From positions 1-22,527 of the IMG/VR virus record IMGVR_UViG_3300030106_004407: a DNA stretch of 22,527 nucleotides; one strand, 5' to 3'. The notes beneath the pieces are model-generated. The model did not search any database and was not told where the DNA came from. It worked only from the letters and a program-made list of their open reading frames with translations. Position 1 is the stretch's first letter. The number at the start of each line of letters is the position of its first letter. Source of the stretch: a virus. The translations under genes were made by a program, and so were the position numbers. Positions 1-8,209 of the stretch are shown here, in pieces.

Positions 1-1610
1 TAGAATTACCTTGTGATAAAGTATTTCACAATGCTATTTACGATGTTGGATGGCTTGATGCCATGGGTTTAAAAGTTAATGGTCGTATTGTTGACACAAT
101 GGTTGCAGCTCCTTTGGTAGATGAGAACAGACGTAATTATTCTTTACGAGAACTATCTAGACACTATGTAGGAGAAACAAAATCAGAAACTTTATTGTAT
201 GAAGCTGCGGCTGAGTATGGTGTAAACCCAAAGAGTGAGATGTGGAAACTACCTCCGATGTACGTTGGTCCATATGCAGAACAAGATGCTGCAGTAACTT
301 TAAAGTTATGGAAAGCATTACAAAGAAAAATAATTCAAGGAGACTTAACGGATATATTTAATTTAGAATCAGATTTGTTTCATGTTTTGTTTGCCATGAA
401 AAAGAAAGGTGTAAGAATAGATCTTGATAAAGCTGCAACAATTAAAATTGATTTTGAAAAAGAAGAAAATAAAGTACGACGCAGTTTAAATAAAACATGT
501 GGCTTTGATCTTGAGATTTTATCACCACTATCTATTGCAAAAGCTTTTGATAAATTAAAAATAAAATACAGTACAACACCAACAGGATTACCTGCCTTTG
601 ATAAAAACTTTTTATCAAATCAACCATCAAAGTTTGCACAAGACATAGTAAAAGCAAGAGAGTTTAACAAGGCAAGAACAACATTTGTAGACTCTATTTT
701 AAAACATGCACACAATGGTCGTATTCATGCAGATGTAAATCAAATGCGATCTGAAACAGGTGGCACTATTTCTGGTAGATTAAGCATGCAAAATCCTAAC
801 TTGCAACAAATGCCTACACGTAATCAAAATATTGGACCTAAAATACGAGAGCTTTTTATTCCTGAAGAGGGTGAGCAATGGGGTTGCTTTGACTATTCAC
901 AGCAAGAGCCTAGACTTCTTGCACACTATGGCGCACTCGTTAGTGAGACAACATCGTGGGAGGTTAGCTCGGTAAATAAATTAGTAAAAGATTATAATGA
1001 AAATCCAGACACAGACTTTCACCAGGTGGTTGCAGATATGGCTGGTATAGATCGTAAACAAGCAAAGACAATCAACCTTGGCATGATGTATGGTATGGGC
1101 AGAGGTAAGCTTGGTTCTCAATTAGGATTGGACATGGATGATGCTAAGGAAGTTTTTGAAAAATATCACGCTACAGTTCCATTTGTAAAAGCATTAACAG
1201 ACGGCACGATGAAAAAAGCTGCTGATGTAGGAGAGATCAGAACTTTACTTGGTCGTGTTTGTCGTTTTGATATGTGGGAGCCAAACATGTATGGTCTTCA
1301 TCAAGCTTTAAAAAAAGAAGAAGCAGAAAGAAAACATGGAGGCATGAATAGAATACGTCGTGCTTTTACATACAGAGCTTTGAATAGATTAATACAAGGA
1401 TCGGCAGCTGATCAAACAAAGAAAGCAATGGTAGATATTTTTAAAGCAGGGATAACACCTTTAATACAAGTTCATGATGAGTTAGATGTTTCAATACATA
1501 GTGAAGATCAAAAGAAAATGATTATTGAGATCATGGAAAACACAGTTCCTCTAAGAGTTCCATCACAAATAGATTGTGAAGTTGGTCCTTCTTGGGGTGA
1601 GATAAAGTGA
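1..1610 (+). CDS. Family A DNA polymerase with 3'-5' exonuclease domain, 5' partial
   Basis: Replicative phage DNA polymerase of the Pol I/T7 gp5 type. The reading frame is open to the left edge (first whole codon at base 3), so the methionine at 63 is internal and the N-terminus with the first exonuclease motif lies outside. Visible in order: exonuclease motif II (NAIYDVGWL, bases about 30-56), exonuclease motif III (YAEQD, residues 71-75 counted from base 63), then the polymerase motif A (DYSQQEPR), motif B (RKQAKTINLGMMYGMG) and motif C (VHDE), all with their key catalytic aspartates, lysine and tyrosine present. The residue matching E. coli Pol I position 762 is leucine (codon 1077-1079) rather than phenylalanine. 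The stop overlaps the GTG start of the endonuclease gene (GTGA), so the two are probably translated together. Identification is firm; only the lifestyle meaning of Leu762 is uncertain. Confidence 0.96.
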   Translation, partial: ELPCDKVFHNAIYDVGWLDAMGLKVNGRIVDTMVAAPLVDENRRNYSLRELSRHYVGETKSETLLYEAAAEYGVNPKSEMWKLPPMYVGPYAEQDAAVTLKLWKALQRKIIQGDLTDIFNLESDLFHVLFAMKKKGVRIDLDKAATIKIDFEKEENKVRRSLNKTCGFDLEILSPLSIAKAFDKLKIKYSTTPTGLPAFDKNFLSNQPSKFAQDIVKAREFNKARTTFVDSILKHAHNGRIHADVNQMRSETGGTISGRLSMQNPNLQQMPTRNQNIGPKIRELFIPEEGEQWGCFDYSQQEPRLLAHYGALVSETTSWEVSSVNKLVKDYNENPDTDFHQVVADMAGIDRKQAKTINLGMMYGMGRGKLGSQLGLDMDDAKEVFEKYHATVPFVKALTDGTMKKAADVGEIRTLLGRVCRFDMWEPNMYGLHQALKKEEAERKHGGMNRIRRAFTYRALNRLIQGSAADQTKKAMVDIFKAGITPLIQVHDELDVSIHSEDQKKMIIEIMENTVPLRVPSQIDCEVGPSWGEIK

Positions 1611-2038
1611 TAAAACAAGAGAGAAACAGACGTTATAGAGCTACAGAAAAAGGTAGGCAAAAGCATAACGAAGTACAAAGAAATTATATTAGCAGATTAA
1701 AAACATCCAGAGATGGTAGAATTAAACTTAGGATGCAAAAGATTAAAGCCATGTATAATGAAAAGACTTCTTTGTGGTGGTTAAAGAAAAAACCTGCCTG
1801 TGATATTTGTGGCAAAAAATTTAAAGAGAAAGCTCCAAAGAGAACCAGTGACAACAGGCCCAACTTTACAACAGAGTTGGTAATAGATCACGATCACAAG
1901 TATAAACGTAAAGATTTCAAGGAAAATCCGGACCTCTTACCAAGAGGCCTGCTCTGTAATCCATGCAACATAATGTTGGGTATAATAAAAGATAATGTTC
2001 AAACATTAAAATCTTCTATAAAGTATTTGGATGACTAA
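1607..2038 (+). CDS. Phage endonuclease VII-like (HNH/treble-clef) nuclease
   Basis: Predicted recombination endonuclease VII, the class that in T4 cuts Holliday junctions and branched replicated DNA before packaging. The 143-residue protein shows the family signature: a CxxC pair (C65, C68), a DHDH block at 94-97 holding the catalytic histidine and metal-binding residues, and RGLLCNPCN at 113-121 with the second CxxC that completes the zinc site. The first 55 residues are strongly basic and likely contact DNA. The start is GTG, chosen because it overlaps the polymerase stop as GTGA; no other start precedes the conserved part so neatly. It sits directly behind the polymerase, as in many marine podoviruses. 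The 3' end overlaps the next gene by 8 bases. Resolution of replication intermediates is the likely role, by family analogy. Confidence 0.9.
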   Translation: MIKQERNRRYRATEKGRQKHNEVQRNYISRLKTSRDGRIKLRMQKIKAMYNEKTSLWWLKKKPACDICGKKFKEKAPKRTSDNRPNFTTELVIDHDHKYKRKDFKENPDLLPRGLLCNPCNIMLGIIKDNVQTLKSSIKYLDD

Positions 2039-2237
2039 GATTTTTTTATTGGTGGTAAGCCTGTGGGGTTACAATGGTAGCGCTTGGGTATACACCGGTA
2101 ATCAAATGGTCTACCAAGAAAAGTTTGAAGATCTAAAAGTGTGTGAAGATATGGGCAGAAAGTTCATGAAGTTTGATATGAATAAGTATTTTACTTTTAA
2201 AGTGCAGTGTATCGAGGATGTAAGAAAAGATATTTAA
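2031..2237 (+). CDS. Small exported or membrane-anchored protein, unknown function
   Basis: A 68-residue protein I cannot name. The first 18 or so residues (MTKIFLLVVSLWGYNGSAW) form a short hydrophobic stretch after one lysine, consistent with a signal peptide or a short membrane anchor. The rest is polar and aromatic, with two cysteines (C38, C60) that could form a disulfide in the periplasm. The ATG lies inside the end of the endonuclease VII gene (8-base overlap), indicating coupled translation and supporting it as a real gene. Its stop codon shares the palindrome TTAA with the stop of the convergent minus-strand gene. A role at the cell envelope, such as superinfection exclusion or lysis, is possible but is only inference. 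Confidence 0.72.
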   Translation: MTKIFLLVVSLWGYNGSAWVYTGNQMVYQEKFEDLKVCEDMGRKFMKFDMNKYFTFKVQCIEDVRKDI

Positions 2238-2437
2238 TCTAGTAACTTATCTAATTTTTCGTTTATTTCTATGACTTGTATCTCAATGACCGAGAGCCGT
2301 GAGTCTATGCGCAGCATGTCTAAGTCTTTTATGTTTGATTCAAGAGCCGTGACCCGTGATGACATCATGCCGTACGTTGTAGCAATACCAGCCACAATAC
2401 CCATGATCCATATCCAATCACGCATTGACAGGTTCAT
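2234..2437 (-). CDS. One-helix membrane protein with coiled coil, holin/XhlA-like candidate
   Basis: A 67-residue protein with a short N-terminus, one hydrophobic segment at about residues 8-26 (WIWIMGIVAGIATTYGMM) and a heptad-like coiled coil from about 30 to 67. This layout resembles small phage membrane proteins grouped with holins or XhlA-type accessory proteins, though in those the coiled coil is sometimes on the other side of the helix. It is the last gene of the long minus-strand virion operon. Its ATG overlaps the stop of the gene upstream as ATGA, so it is probably translated by re-initiation. No lysozyme or amidase is visible nearby. Lysis function is a guess based on topology; a structural membrane protein is the main alternative. 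Confidence 0.7.
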   Translation of the reverse strand: MNLSMRDWIWIMGIVAGIATTYGMMSSRVTALESNIKDLDMLRIDSRLSVIEIQVIEINEKLDKLLD

Positions 2438-2589
2438 TTTCTTTTAACCCCAGCCTCTCTCAAAGCAATAGCTATTGCTTGTTTTCTAGATTTAACTTTC
2501 TTTTTGGATTTACCAATTGGAAGTTTACCTTTCTTAAACTCGCGCATAACTTTACTTATCTTTTTATCTTGTTTTGTTTTCTTCTTCAT
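2434..2589 (-). CDS. DUF6496-like small basic protein (51 aa)
   Basis: A short gene that is easily missed. Translation gives a very lysine-rich 51-residue protein: a lysine-rich start, then VMREFKKGKLPIGKSKKKV (residues 14-32) and SRKQAIAIALREAG (34-47). The pattern 'VM.EFK.GKL..gs.k..V.srkQAiAIal.ea' is what I associate with the DUF6496 family of small proteins found in phages and bacteria; its function is not known. The gene is locked into the operon by ATGA overlaps on both sides (its start at 2589 overlaps the upstream stop, and its stop overlaps the start of the membrane-protein gene at 2437). The dense positive charge suggests nucleic-acid binding, but that is inference. Confidence 0.82.
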   Translation of the reverse strand: MKKKTKQDKKISKVMREFKKGKLPIGKSKKKVKSRKQAIAIALREAGVKRK

Positions 2590-4043
2590 CGATTAGGGCT
2601 AAAATTAAATAATTGAAAGCCTGCTTCATCTGGATTAGCATCAAAGATATCAGCTAAACTGAATCCTCGATTTTGATTATTTAATGAATTCAGTACCTCT
2701 AAAGCTGCAGCTTCACTTGCTGGATTGGCTGCATTAAGTTGATTAATTACTGCAGTAGGATTAGACACGGGCGCTTGACCAGCATCACTTTGAATCATAT
2801 CAATCATAGATGGACCCTGAAAAGTTTGAATACTGTTTATATAATCAATAGTATTTTGTTTTGCTTCTGGAGGTATGCTTGGATCTGCTATTATATTTTC
2901 TATAGCTCGTTGCGCTGTATCTTTTTGTTGCATTTGAAAATCTTCTCCAGACACTGTTGTCATTTGAGGAGGTTCTTTTTCTCGCATTGCATTTTCTCGA
3001 TTAAACTCTTCTAATTGTTCTGCAAAACTTTTCGATGTAGCGTCCATAAAAACAGGGTTTGCTTTTTGTGGATCTACAAAAGGTGCTGTGTAAGGAACGA
3101 ATGTATTTGGATTAACAGTTTTATAATTTGCTCCTCCTGCAACGTTTTTATCTAAATCTCTTGAGCTTTCATCATACGTTTGTGGATTCATCAATGTAGG
3201 AAAAGATGATTGTATTTCTTCAGTCATAGTTTGAAAAGGAACACCCGGAGGTGCAACATCTAATGCTTTGTCAAAAGTATCTAAAGGCACAGCATCTGGT
3301 GCACGATCTTGTGACTTATCAAATCCACTATCTGGCACTATAGACTCAGGACCTGTGGCTCCTTCTCCTGCACCAAAATCTTTATCTAAAGCATATCTCT
3401 CTCCTGGCATTCTATCATCTGTATACTGTTGTTTCTTATCATCAATACCAGCTATACCTTTTAAAAACCTTGTGCCAGGAAGCCCTTGTCTCAGTTGATT
3501 AGCAATCGGATACATCGCACCATATGCTTCTGGGTTTTCGTTTATAAGTTTTCTTGTTGGATCTAAAAAGTCTCTGTCAATTGTTTCATTAAATACACTC
3601 AAACCTTTTTTATTTAATAAATTAGGGTTATTTCTTATTCGAGTTCTAATTTCATCTCTTTTAGAAAGAGGAGCATTGGAAATCATTGCCTTGTGAGCAT
3701 TTAAATAACCTAAGTCTTTTACAAATTTATTTTGTCTTGATCGAAGGTCTTTTACTAAATCTAAATTACCTGCCTTCAAAGCGTTCTGTATTCGTCTATC
3801 AAGACTACCAATACTTTGTTCTAAACTTTTCTTCTTATCTTTATTTTGAGTGGCTATGATGCCAGATTCTCTAGCGGTGCTTGATCCACCAGTTCTTACG
3901 TCAGCTCCTCCGCCTCCGCTACCACCAGATCTGGCCTCTTCTCTTATACGAGCGCGTCTTTCATCAGCACGTCTCTTAACATTACGTTGTACACGTCTAC
4001 GTTTTTCTCTGTTTACTTTTCTTGGTCCACGTCCTCTAGGCAT
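2586..4043 (-). CDS. Probable internal virion protein, arginine-rich N-terminus
   Basis: A 485-residue protein not recognised as a named family. The first 45 residues are exceptionally rich in arginine and lysine, suggesting contact with DNA, and are followed by a glycine/serine linker (GGSGGGG, about 40-47). Residues about 65-180 look alpha-helical and charged, and the rest is a low-complexity, Pro/Asn/Gln-rich region with a possible helical stretch near 360-420. The start is well supported by an AAGGAG ribosome-binding site six bases upstream, and the ATG overlaps the stop of the 1387-residue gene by one base (TAATG). Position at the end of a run of ejection-type proteins suggests a packaged or injected virion protein. 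I see no enzymatic motif. Confidence 0.75.
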   Translation of the reverse strand: MPRGRGPRKVNREKRRRVQRNVKRRADERRARIREEARSGGSGGGGADVRTGGSSTARESGIIATQNKDKKKSLEQSIGSLDRRIQNALKAGNLDLVKDLRSRQNKFVKDLGYLNAHKAMISNAPLSKRDEIRTRIRNNPNLLNKKGLSVFNETIDRDFLDPTRKLINENPEAYGAMYPIANQLRQGLPGTRFLKGIAGIDDKKQQYTDDRMPGERYALDKDFGAGEGATGPESIVPDSGFDKSQDRAPDAVPLDTFDKALDVAPPGVPFQTMTEEIQSSFPTLMNPQTYDESSRDLDKNVAGGANYKTVNPNTFVPYTAPFVDPQKANPVFMDATSKSFAEQLEEFNRENAMREKEPPQMTTVSGEDFQMQQKDTAQRAIENIIADPSIPPEAKQNTIDYINSIQTFQGPSMIDMIQSDAGQAPVSNPTAVINQLNAANPASEAAALEVLNSLNNQNRGFSLADIFDANPDEAGFQLFNFSPNR

Positions 4044-7000
4044 TATGTTCTCCTTGATAGTGCTTCTGTTATATCAATATCTCCGCTTTTGGCAAGTTGA
4101 GATCTATCTGATTGTGATAACGTGCCAGTTCCCGCAGAAGATATGTCAATGTTAAGAGCGTCTAATAGTTGATTACCACTACCACTAGGTGCGCTAGGCG
4201 CTGCAGGGACAGGTTTATCTACAGGATCTTCAGGTATAACAATAGGCTGTTCTCTATCTTCCAATATATCTAAAGGTCTTTCAAACAGACTATCAGGATT
4301 ATCAAAGAAAGGTCTATTAAGATACTTTTGAAATATTGAGGTTACTAAAGGAGATATTGAGCCCATTGGATTAGGCAGGCCTGCTATTCTAGCATTCTTA
4401 ACTATTGCTTGTATTTGACCCGATGTTAGTTTTAATGGAGAAAATCTATTCTGTAAAACGAACGCTCCCTCTTTCTTTCCTAGTCTTCTAATTATTTGTT
4501 TACGTATAACATTATCTGGTAGTCCTAAATTTTTAGCTGCTTCTATATCTTTAAACAAAGCTTGATCTGCTTTAAATTTTACTTCGTTAGCTTTATCAAG
4601 AGCTTTTACAATGTCTTCTGCGGTTGCGCCACGTTGAAATACCACACTTAATTCTCTATTTGCATTAGTTTTTGCGTCTTGATTTTCTTTTATTTTAAAG
4701 TTTAGTCCTCGTTCTACAAAAGGATCTTGTATTCTAAAACCAAATATGCCCATGAATTCACTACTAAAATCAAAAGTTCTTCCGTATTTATCTGGAGCAC
4801 CTACACCAGAAGCATACAGTCTTTTTAACTGAGAGTATCCTAAAGGAGACGCTCTTCCAAATAATTCTATGGTTCCCTTAAAAAATTTTTCTGTGCCAGA
4901 GTCAGATGGATTCCATATTCTAGCACCACTTTTCTTTTGACCATCTCTTGCTGTAACATCTAGTAACCACTCGGTAAGTATGGCCTCGGAAAAAAATGGT
5001 TGTGCTAATTCTTTTACCGCTGCAAAACCTGCATCATCAATCGCTTTCAATCCTTGCTCTTCTGATGCTCTGCCATACTCTCCAAGAGCTGCTCTCAAAG
5101 GTCTTGTTAATAAATCGTAAGCATTGGTATGAGAAAAATCTATGAAATGAATTTCTCCATCAGGTTTTCTAATTGGCACGATGTTAGAATTTTCTGACCA
5201 CTCAGGTAAAAATTCTTTCAAAGAATTTACTACTTTGTTTGAAACACCAAAACCTAATTGTCCTGCAAGAACTGCACCTTCACCCATGCCAACACCAAAA
5301 ACTCCTAATCCAGCTAATCTTTTCCATCCAACTGATTGTAAATTTGGATCATTGATTTCTTTAAAGCCCTGCCTTGCAACATTAATCCCTGTTCTAATTA
5401 CCTCTGCAGGAAAAGAAACAAAGTTACCTATAGGAGAAAAACGAAGTCCTCTAATAAAACTACCCACGTAATCATAGTTAGGTATATTGTTTCTTACTGT
5501 ATCTGCAGCTTTATTTTTTATAAATTCATCGTAACCTTTTCTTGTAAATAAATCGTCTTTTAATTGTCCATATTTAGTAGCTTCTTCTCCGTACTGAGCC
5601 ACGAATCTATTTACATCTGTTTTATATAAATCATCAAGAGCATCATGATATTTATTTTGTTCTGCAATATAATTTTGTATTTTAAAAAAATCATCCTCTG
5701 ATTGATACAATCCTCTTGCTACACTTCTTCCCTTTGACACAAAGCCTTGCGTGTCTCCGACTAAACCTTTAGCTGCTTTTTGACCTAATCTTCCAAACAA
5801 AGTATTCATTTGTCCTTCATATGTTAGATTGTGAGCGCCTGTTGAAATCTCATTTAACATTGATCTTAGATCTCCTAAGTTAGCGTTAGTATTAATGACA
5901 CCTCTTCCTTGTAATTCTTGAACGCTGTTAATGTATTTCTCAATTTGATTTAAACTCTTTTCACTTTTAAATAATTGTTTACCAAGATCAGATTCTATTT
6001 GGCTTTTTGTTTGACCTTTTACTATATCAAGAGCTTCTGTAAATGCAGGAAAAAATCTAGTTTTACCATCGATAACTCTTATCGGGCTATTAAAAAAGTT
6101 TCCGTTGATACCTGTAAATGAAAGAGCACTAATAATATTTCTTACATGTGTAAAAGGATTAAGTGTTGTTTTTGCTTCTTGAGTCAACGCTTTAAATGGT
6201 AGAAAAGAAACCTTGTAAATAGATCCGAGAGCGCCACCAAGAACTTCTTGAGGATTGAATTGATCTGAAATAGTCTTTGCTAACCTCTCTGTTGTATAAA
6301 CAGTTTTTCCTCCAAGATTCAAAGGTTTGTTAAATGCAACTCCACCTTGAGCAAAAGTTGGCTGGTCAAAAAAATATTTTCCTTCTCCAGTTTTTCTAAG
6401 GCGATCTATATATTTAGCCTCACCTAAAAGTTTAGATAGCTTTGCACCAGTTTCTAAAAAAGCTTCTGTAGGATTTCTTATTTCTCCCAATAGTTCACGT
6501 ATTGGTTTAGGAATATTTTGACGTGACTTAGCTATACCTGTGTCTATAGAGGTGTTTCTAATTATTGTATTCTTTGCCGCTTGTTCGTATCCTACATTAC
6601 CTGCTAATACTTTATTTATTTCATCATCCATCATTCTTGCAGCTTGATTATTTCTTGGCACAAATCTACCATCAACAATATCTCCAAGGCCCTGACCTTC
6701 TCTGGTAAGCACCTGATTAATAAATACTTTTGCCTTGTCTATCACTTCTCTTCCAGCAGGAGTATTGTATAAAGTTTCCATGTAGGCGTCTTTATTAGAA
6801 CCAAAAGCCCTGTAAGATCTGGTTAAATAATTTCCTATGTTAGCAGCTACCGTATCTGTAAAACCTTTTGCTATACCGGGTATGCCTTCTATTTTACCTG
6901 CACCCATCTCAACTATATCTCTACCTAAATCATCAATTGTTTGTCTCATTTTTTGTATTTCAGGAAGTATTTCTTTTGGTATTCCGAGTTTATTTATTTC

Positions 7001-8206
7001 GGCTAAAAGTTTTGCATCGTCTACATCTCTTAGAACTTTTTTAGTTTCACCTGTTATCTTACTACGCATAGTTTTTGCTAATCTACCACTAGTTAATAAA
7101 GAGTGAATATTTTCCATTAACTTTTCTCTTTCAGGTAGTGGAGTGCCATCCATCGTATTTTTAAACTTACCTGATTTATAAAGTCTAGTGACAGCTTGTT
7201 CTAATTTATTTACTTGTATTCTTACCTGTTGGTTTACGGCTCTCATGACATCAACTTTATTTCTAAAATCAAGAAACCCGTCTTTAGTCATGTCACCTCT
7301 TGGTCGAAGCTTACTTATTATTCTATCAAAGGCACGTACAATATTACTTTTATTAAATTGAAAATCATCTGGAAGAGTAACATATTCATCCACTTCTTTT
7401 TCTTCCATTCTACCAGTTCTTTTGTTTCTTCTTCTTACTATATTTCTTTGAACAAAAGTATTTGGTCCACCCGTTGCACTTCTAAACACACCTGCTGTTA
7501 TAGGTCCAACACTTTTAAGTGCTTTGCCTGTCAAAGGAATTATGGCTTTATCAAATAAAGAAAAGCCGAGAGCACCCTCTACTCCAAACTTAAATTTATT
7601 TTCTAGTTGACGGTATGCTTCTGCTCTACCTTTTTCTCCTTGGTTTTCTCTTGTCTTTGTAGGCCCCACTCCAAACATGTCTCCTATTGTGTCAACGTCA
7701 CCAGTGGATGCTGCAGCATCAGCAAGACCTGCTGCGGAATATCTTGTTATGTTGGGAACCTTTCCTAACACACCTAAATTTTTTGCTTTTAACAATGCGT
7801 TAGCACCTTTTAATGCCACACCACCTGGTACACCAAATTGTGTTAGAAGTTCTGTAACTGTGCCAGTCCACCTGTCATCGGCTAAATCTTCTAATTGTTT
7901 ATATAAATCTATACTATCAAAATATTTTTCTACTTTTGCAGCTTCGTTGGTTCCTAAACCTAGATCTAATAATAATGCACCAGTAGACACTATACCCTCT
8001 GCCGCTTTAAATGCGCCTGATCCTATGCCTGCAAGACCAGATTGAATTAAACCTGTGTCATTACTTTTGTCTTGTCCTTTGGTTGTGCTTGATGGTATTG
8101 TTTCTTCTTCTAAACCTAAACCTTGTAGTAGTTTATTTCCCGAAGTAAAAAGTTTATTGTCGTCTTCTTTTTCTAAACCAAGACCTCTTAGTAACTCATT
8201 TGCCAT
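4043..8206 (-). CDS. Giant internal virion / ejection protein (1387 aa)
   Basis: The largest gene in the window. The size, largely alpha-helical composition and position in a run of Gly/Ala/Gln-rich proteins match the very large internal core or ejection proteins of podoviruses (T7 gp16-type by analogy only). I see no lytic transglycosylase signature. The N-terminus carries a duplicated short motif (NELLRGLGLEKE at 3-14 and NKLLQGLGLEEE at about 24-35), and a related GNQLLDALNI occurs near the C-terminus. Hydrophobic Gly/Ala-rich stretches occur near residues 50-85 and 960-1000 and could insert in membranes. The gene starts three bases after the upstream stop with no obvious ribosome-binding site in an AT-rich context, so it may depend on coupled translation. 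It is probably a virion structural protein delivered with the DNA; the exact role is unknown. Confidence 0.82.
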   Translation of the reverse strand: MANELLRGLGLEKEDDNKLFTSGNKLLQGLGLEEETIPSSTTKGQDKSNDTGLIQSGLAGIGSGAFKAAEGIVSTGALLLDLGLGTNEAAKVEKYFDSIDLYKQLEDLADDRWTGTVTELLTQFGVPGGVALKGANALLKAKNLGVLGKVPNITRYSAAGLADAAASTGDVDTIGDMFGVGPTKTRENQGEKGRAEAYRQLENKFKFGVEGALGFSLFDKAIIPLTGKALKSVGPITAGVFRSATGGPNTFVQRNIVRRRNKRTGRMEEKEVDEYVTLPDDFQFNKSNIVRAFDRIISKLRPRGDMTKDGFLDFRNKVDVMRAVNQQVRIQVNKLEQAVTRLYKSGKFKNTMDGTPLPEREKLMENIHSLLTSGRLAKTMRSKITGETKKVLRDVDDAKLLAEINKLGIPKEILPEIQKMRQTIDDLGRDIVEMGAGKIEGIPGIAKGFTDTVAANIGNYLTRSYRAFGSNKDAYMETLYNTPAGREVIDKAKVFINQVLTREGQGLGDIVDGRFVPRNNQAARMMDDEINKVLAGNVGYEQAAKNTIIRNTSIDTGIAKSRQNIPKPIRELLGEIRNPTEAFLETGAKLSKLLGEAKYIDRLRKTGEGKYFFDQPTFAQGGVAFNKPLNLGGKTVYTTERLAKTISDQFNPQEVLGGALGSIYKVSFLPFKALTQEAKTTLNPFTHVRNIISALSFTGINGNFFNSPIRVIDGKTRFFPAFTEALDIVKGQTKSQIESDLGKQLFKSEKSLNQIEKYINSVQELQGRGVINTNANLGDLRSMLNEISTGAHNLTYEGQMNTLFGRLGQKAAKGLVGDTQGFVSKGRSVARGLYQSEDDFFKIQNYIAEQNKYHDALDDLYKTDVNRFVAQYGEEATKYGQLKDDLFTRKGYDEFIKNKAADTVRNNIPNYDYVGSFIRGLRFSPIGNFVSFPAEVIRTGINVARQGFKEINDPNLQSVGWKRLAGLGVFGVGMGEGAVLAGQLGFGVSNKVVNSLKEFLPEWSENSNIVPIRKPDGEIHFIDFSHTNAYDLLTRPLRAALGEYGRASEEQGLKAIDDAGFAAVKELAQPFFSEAILTEWLLDVTARDGQKKSGARIWNPSDSGTEKFFKGTIELFGRASPLGYSQLKRLYASGVGAPDKYGRTFDFSSEFMGIFGFRIQDPFVERGLNFKIKENQDAKTNANRELSVVFQRGATAEDIVKALDKANEVKFKADQALFKDIEAAKNLGLPDNVIRKQIIRRLGKKEGAFVLQNRFSPLKLTSGQIQAIVKNARIAGLPNPMGSISPLVTSIFQKYLNRPFFDNPDSLFERPLDILEDREQPIVIPEDPVDKPVPAAPSAPSGSGNQLLDALNIDISSAGTGTLSQSDRSQLAKSGDIDITEALSRRT

Positions 8207-8209
8207 TTT

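Noticed and set aside
2425-4155. Plus-strand reading frames at 2425-2616, 2739-3014, 3268-3498 and 3850-4155
   Set aside because: They are antisense to well-supported minus-strand genes with ribosome sites and overlapping starts, and their translations are low-complexity, Cys/Phe-rich noise.
4043-8206. Lytic transglycosylase or virion RNA polymerase domain in the giant protein
   Set aside because: I see no catalytic Glu/ESG motif of transglycosylases and no polymerase motifs; only its size and position suggest the core-protein role.
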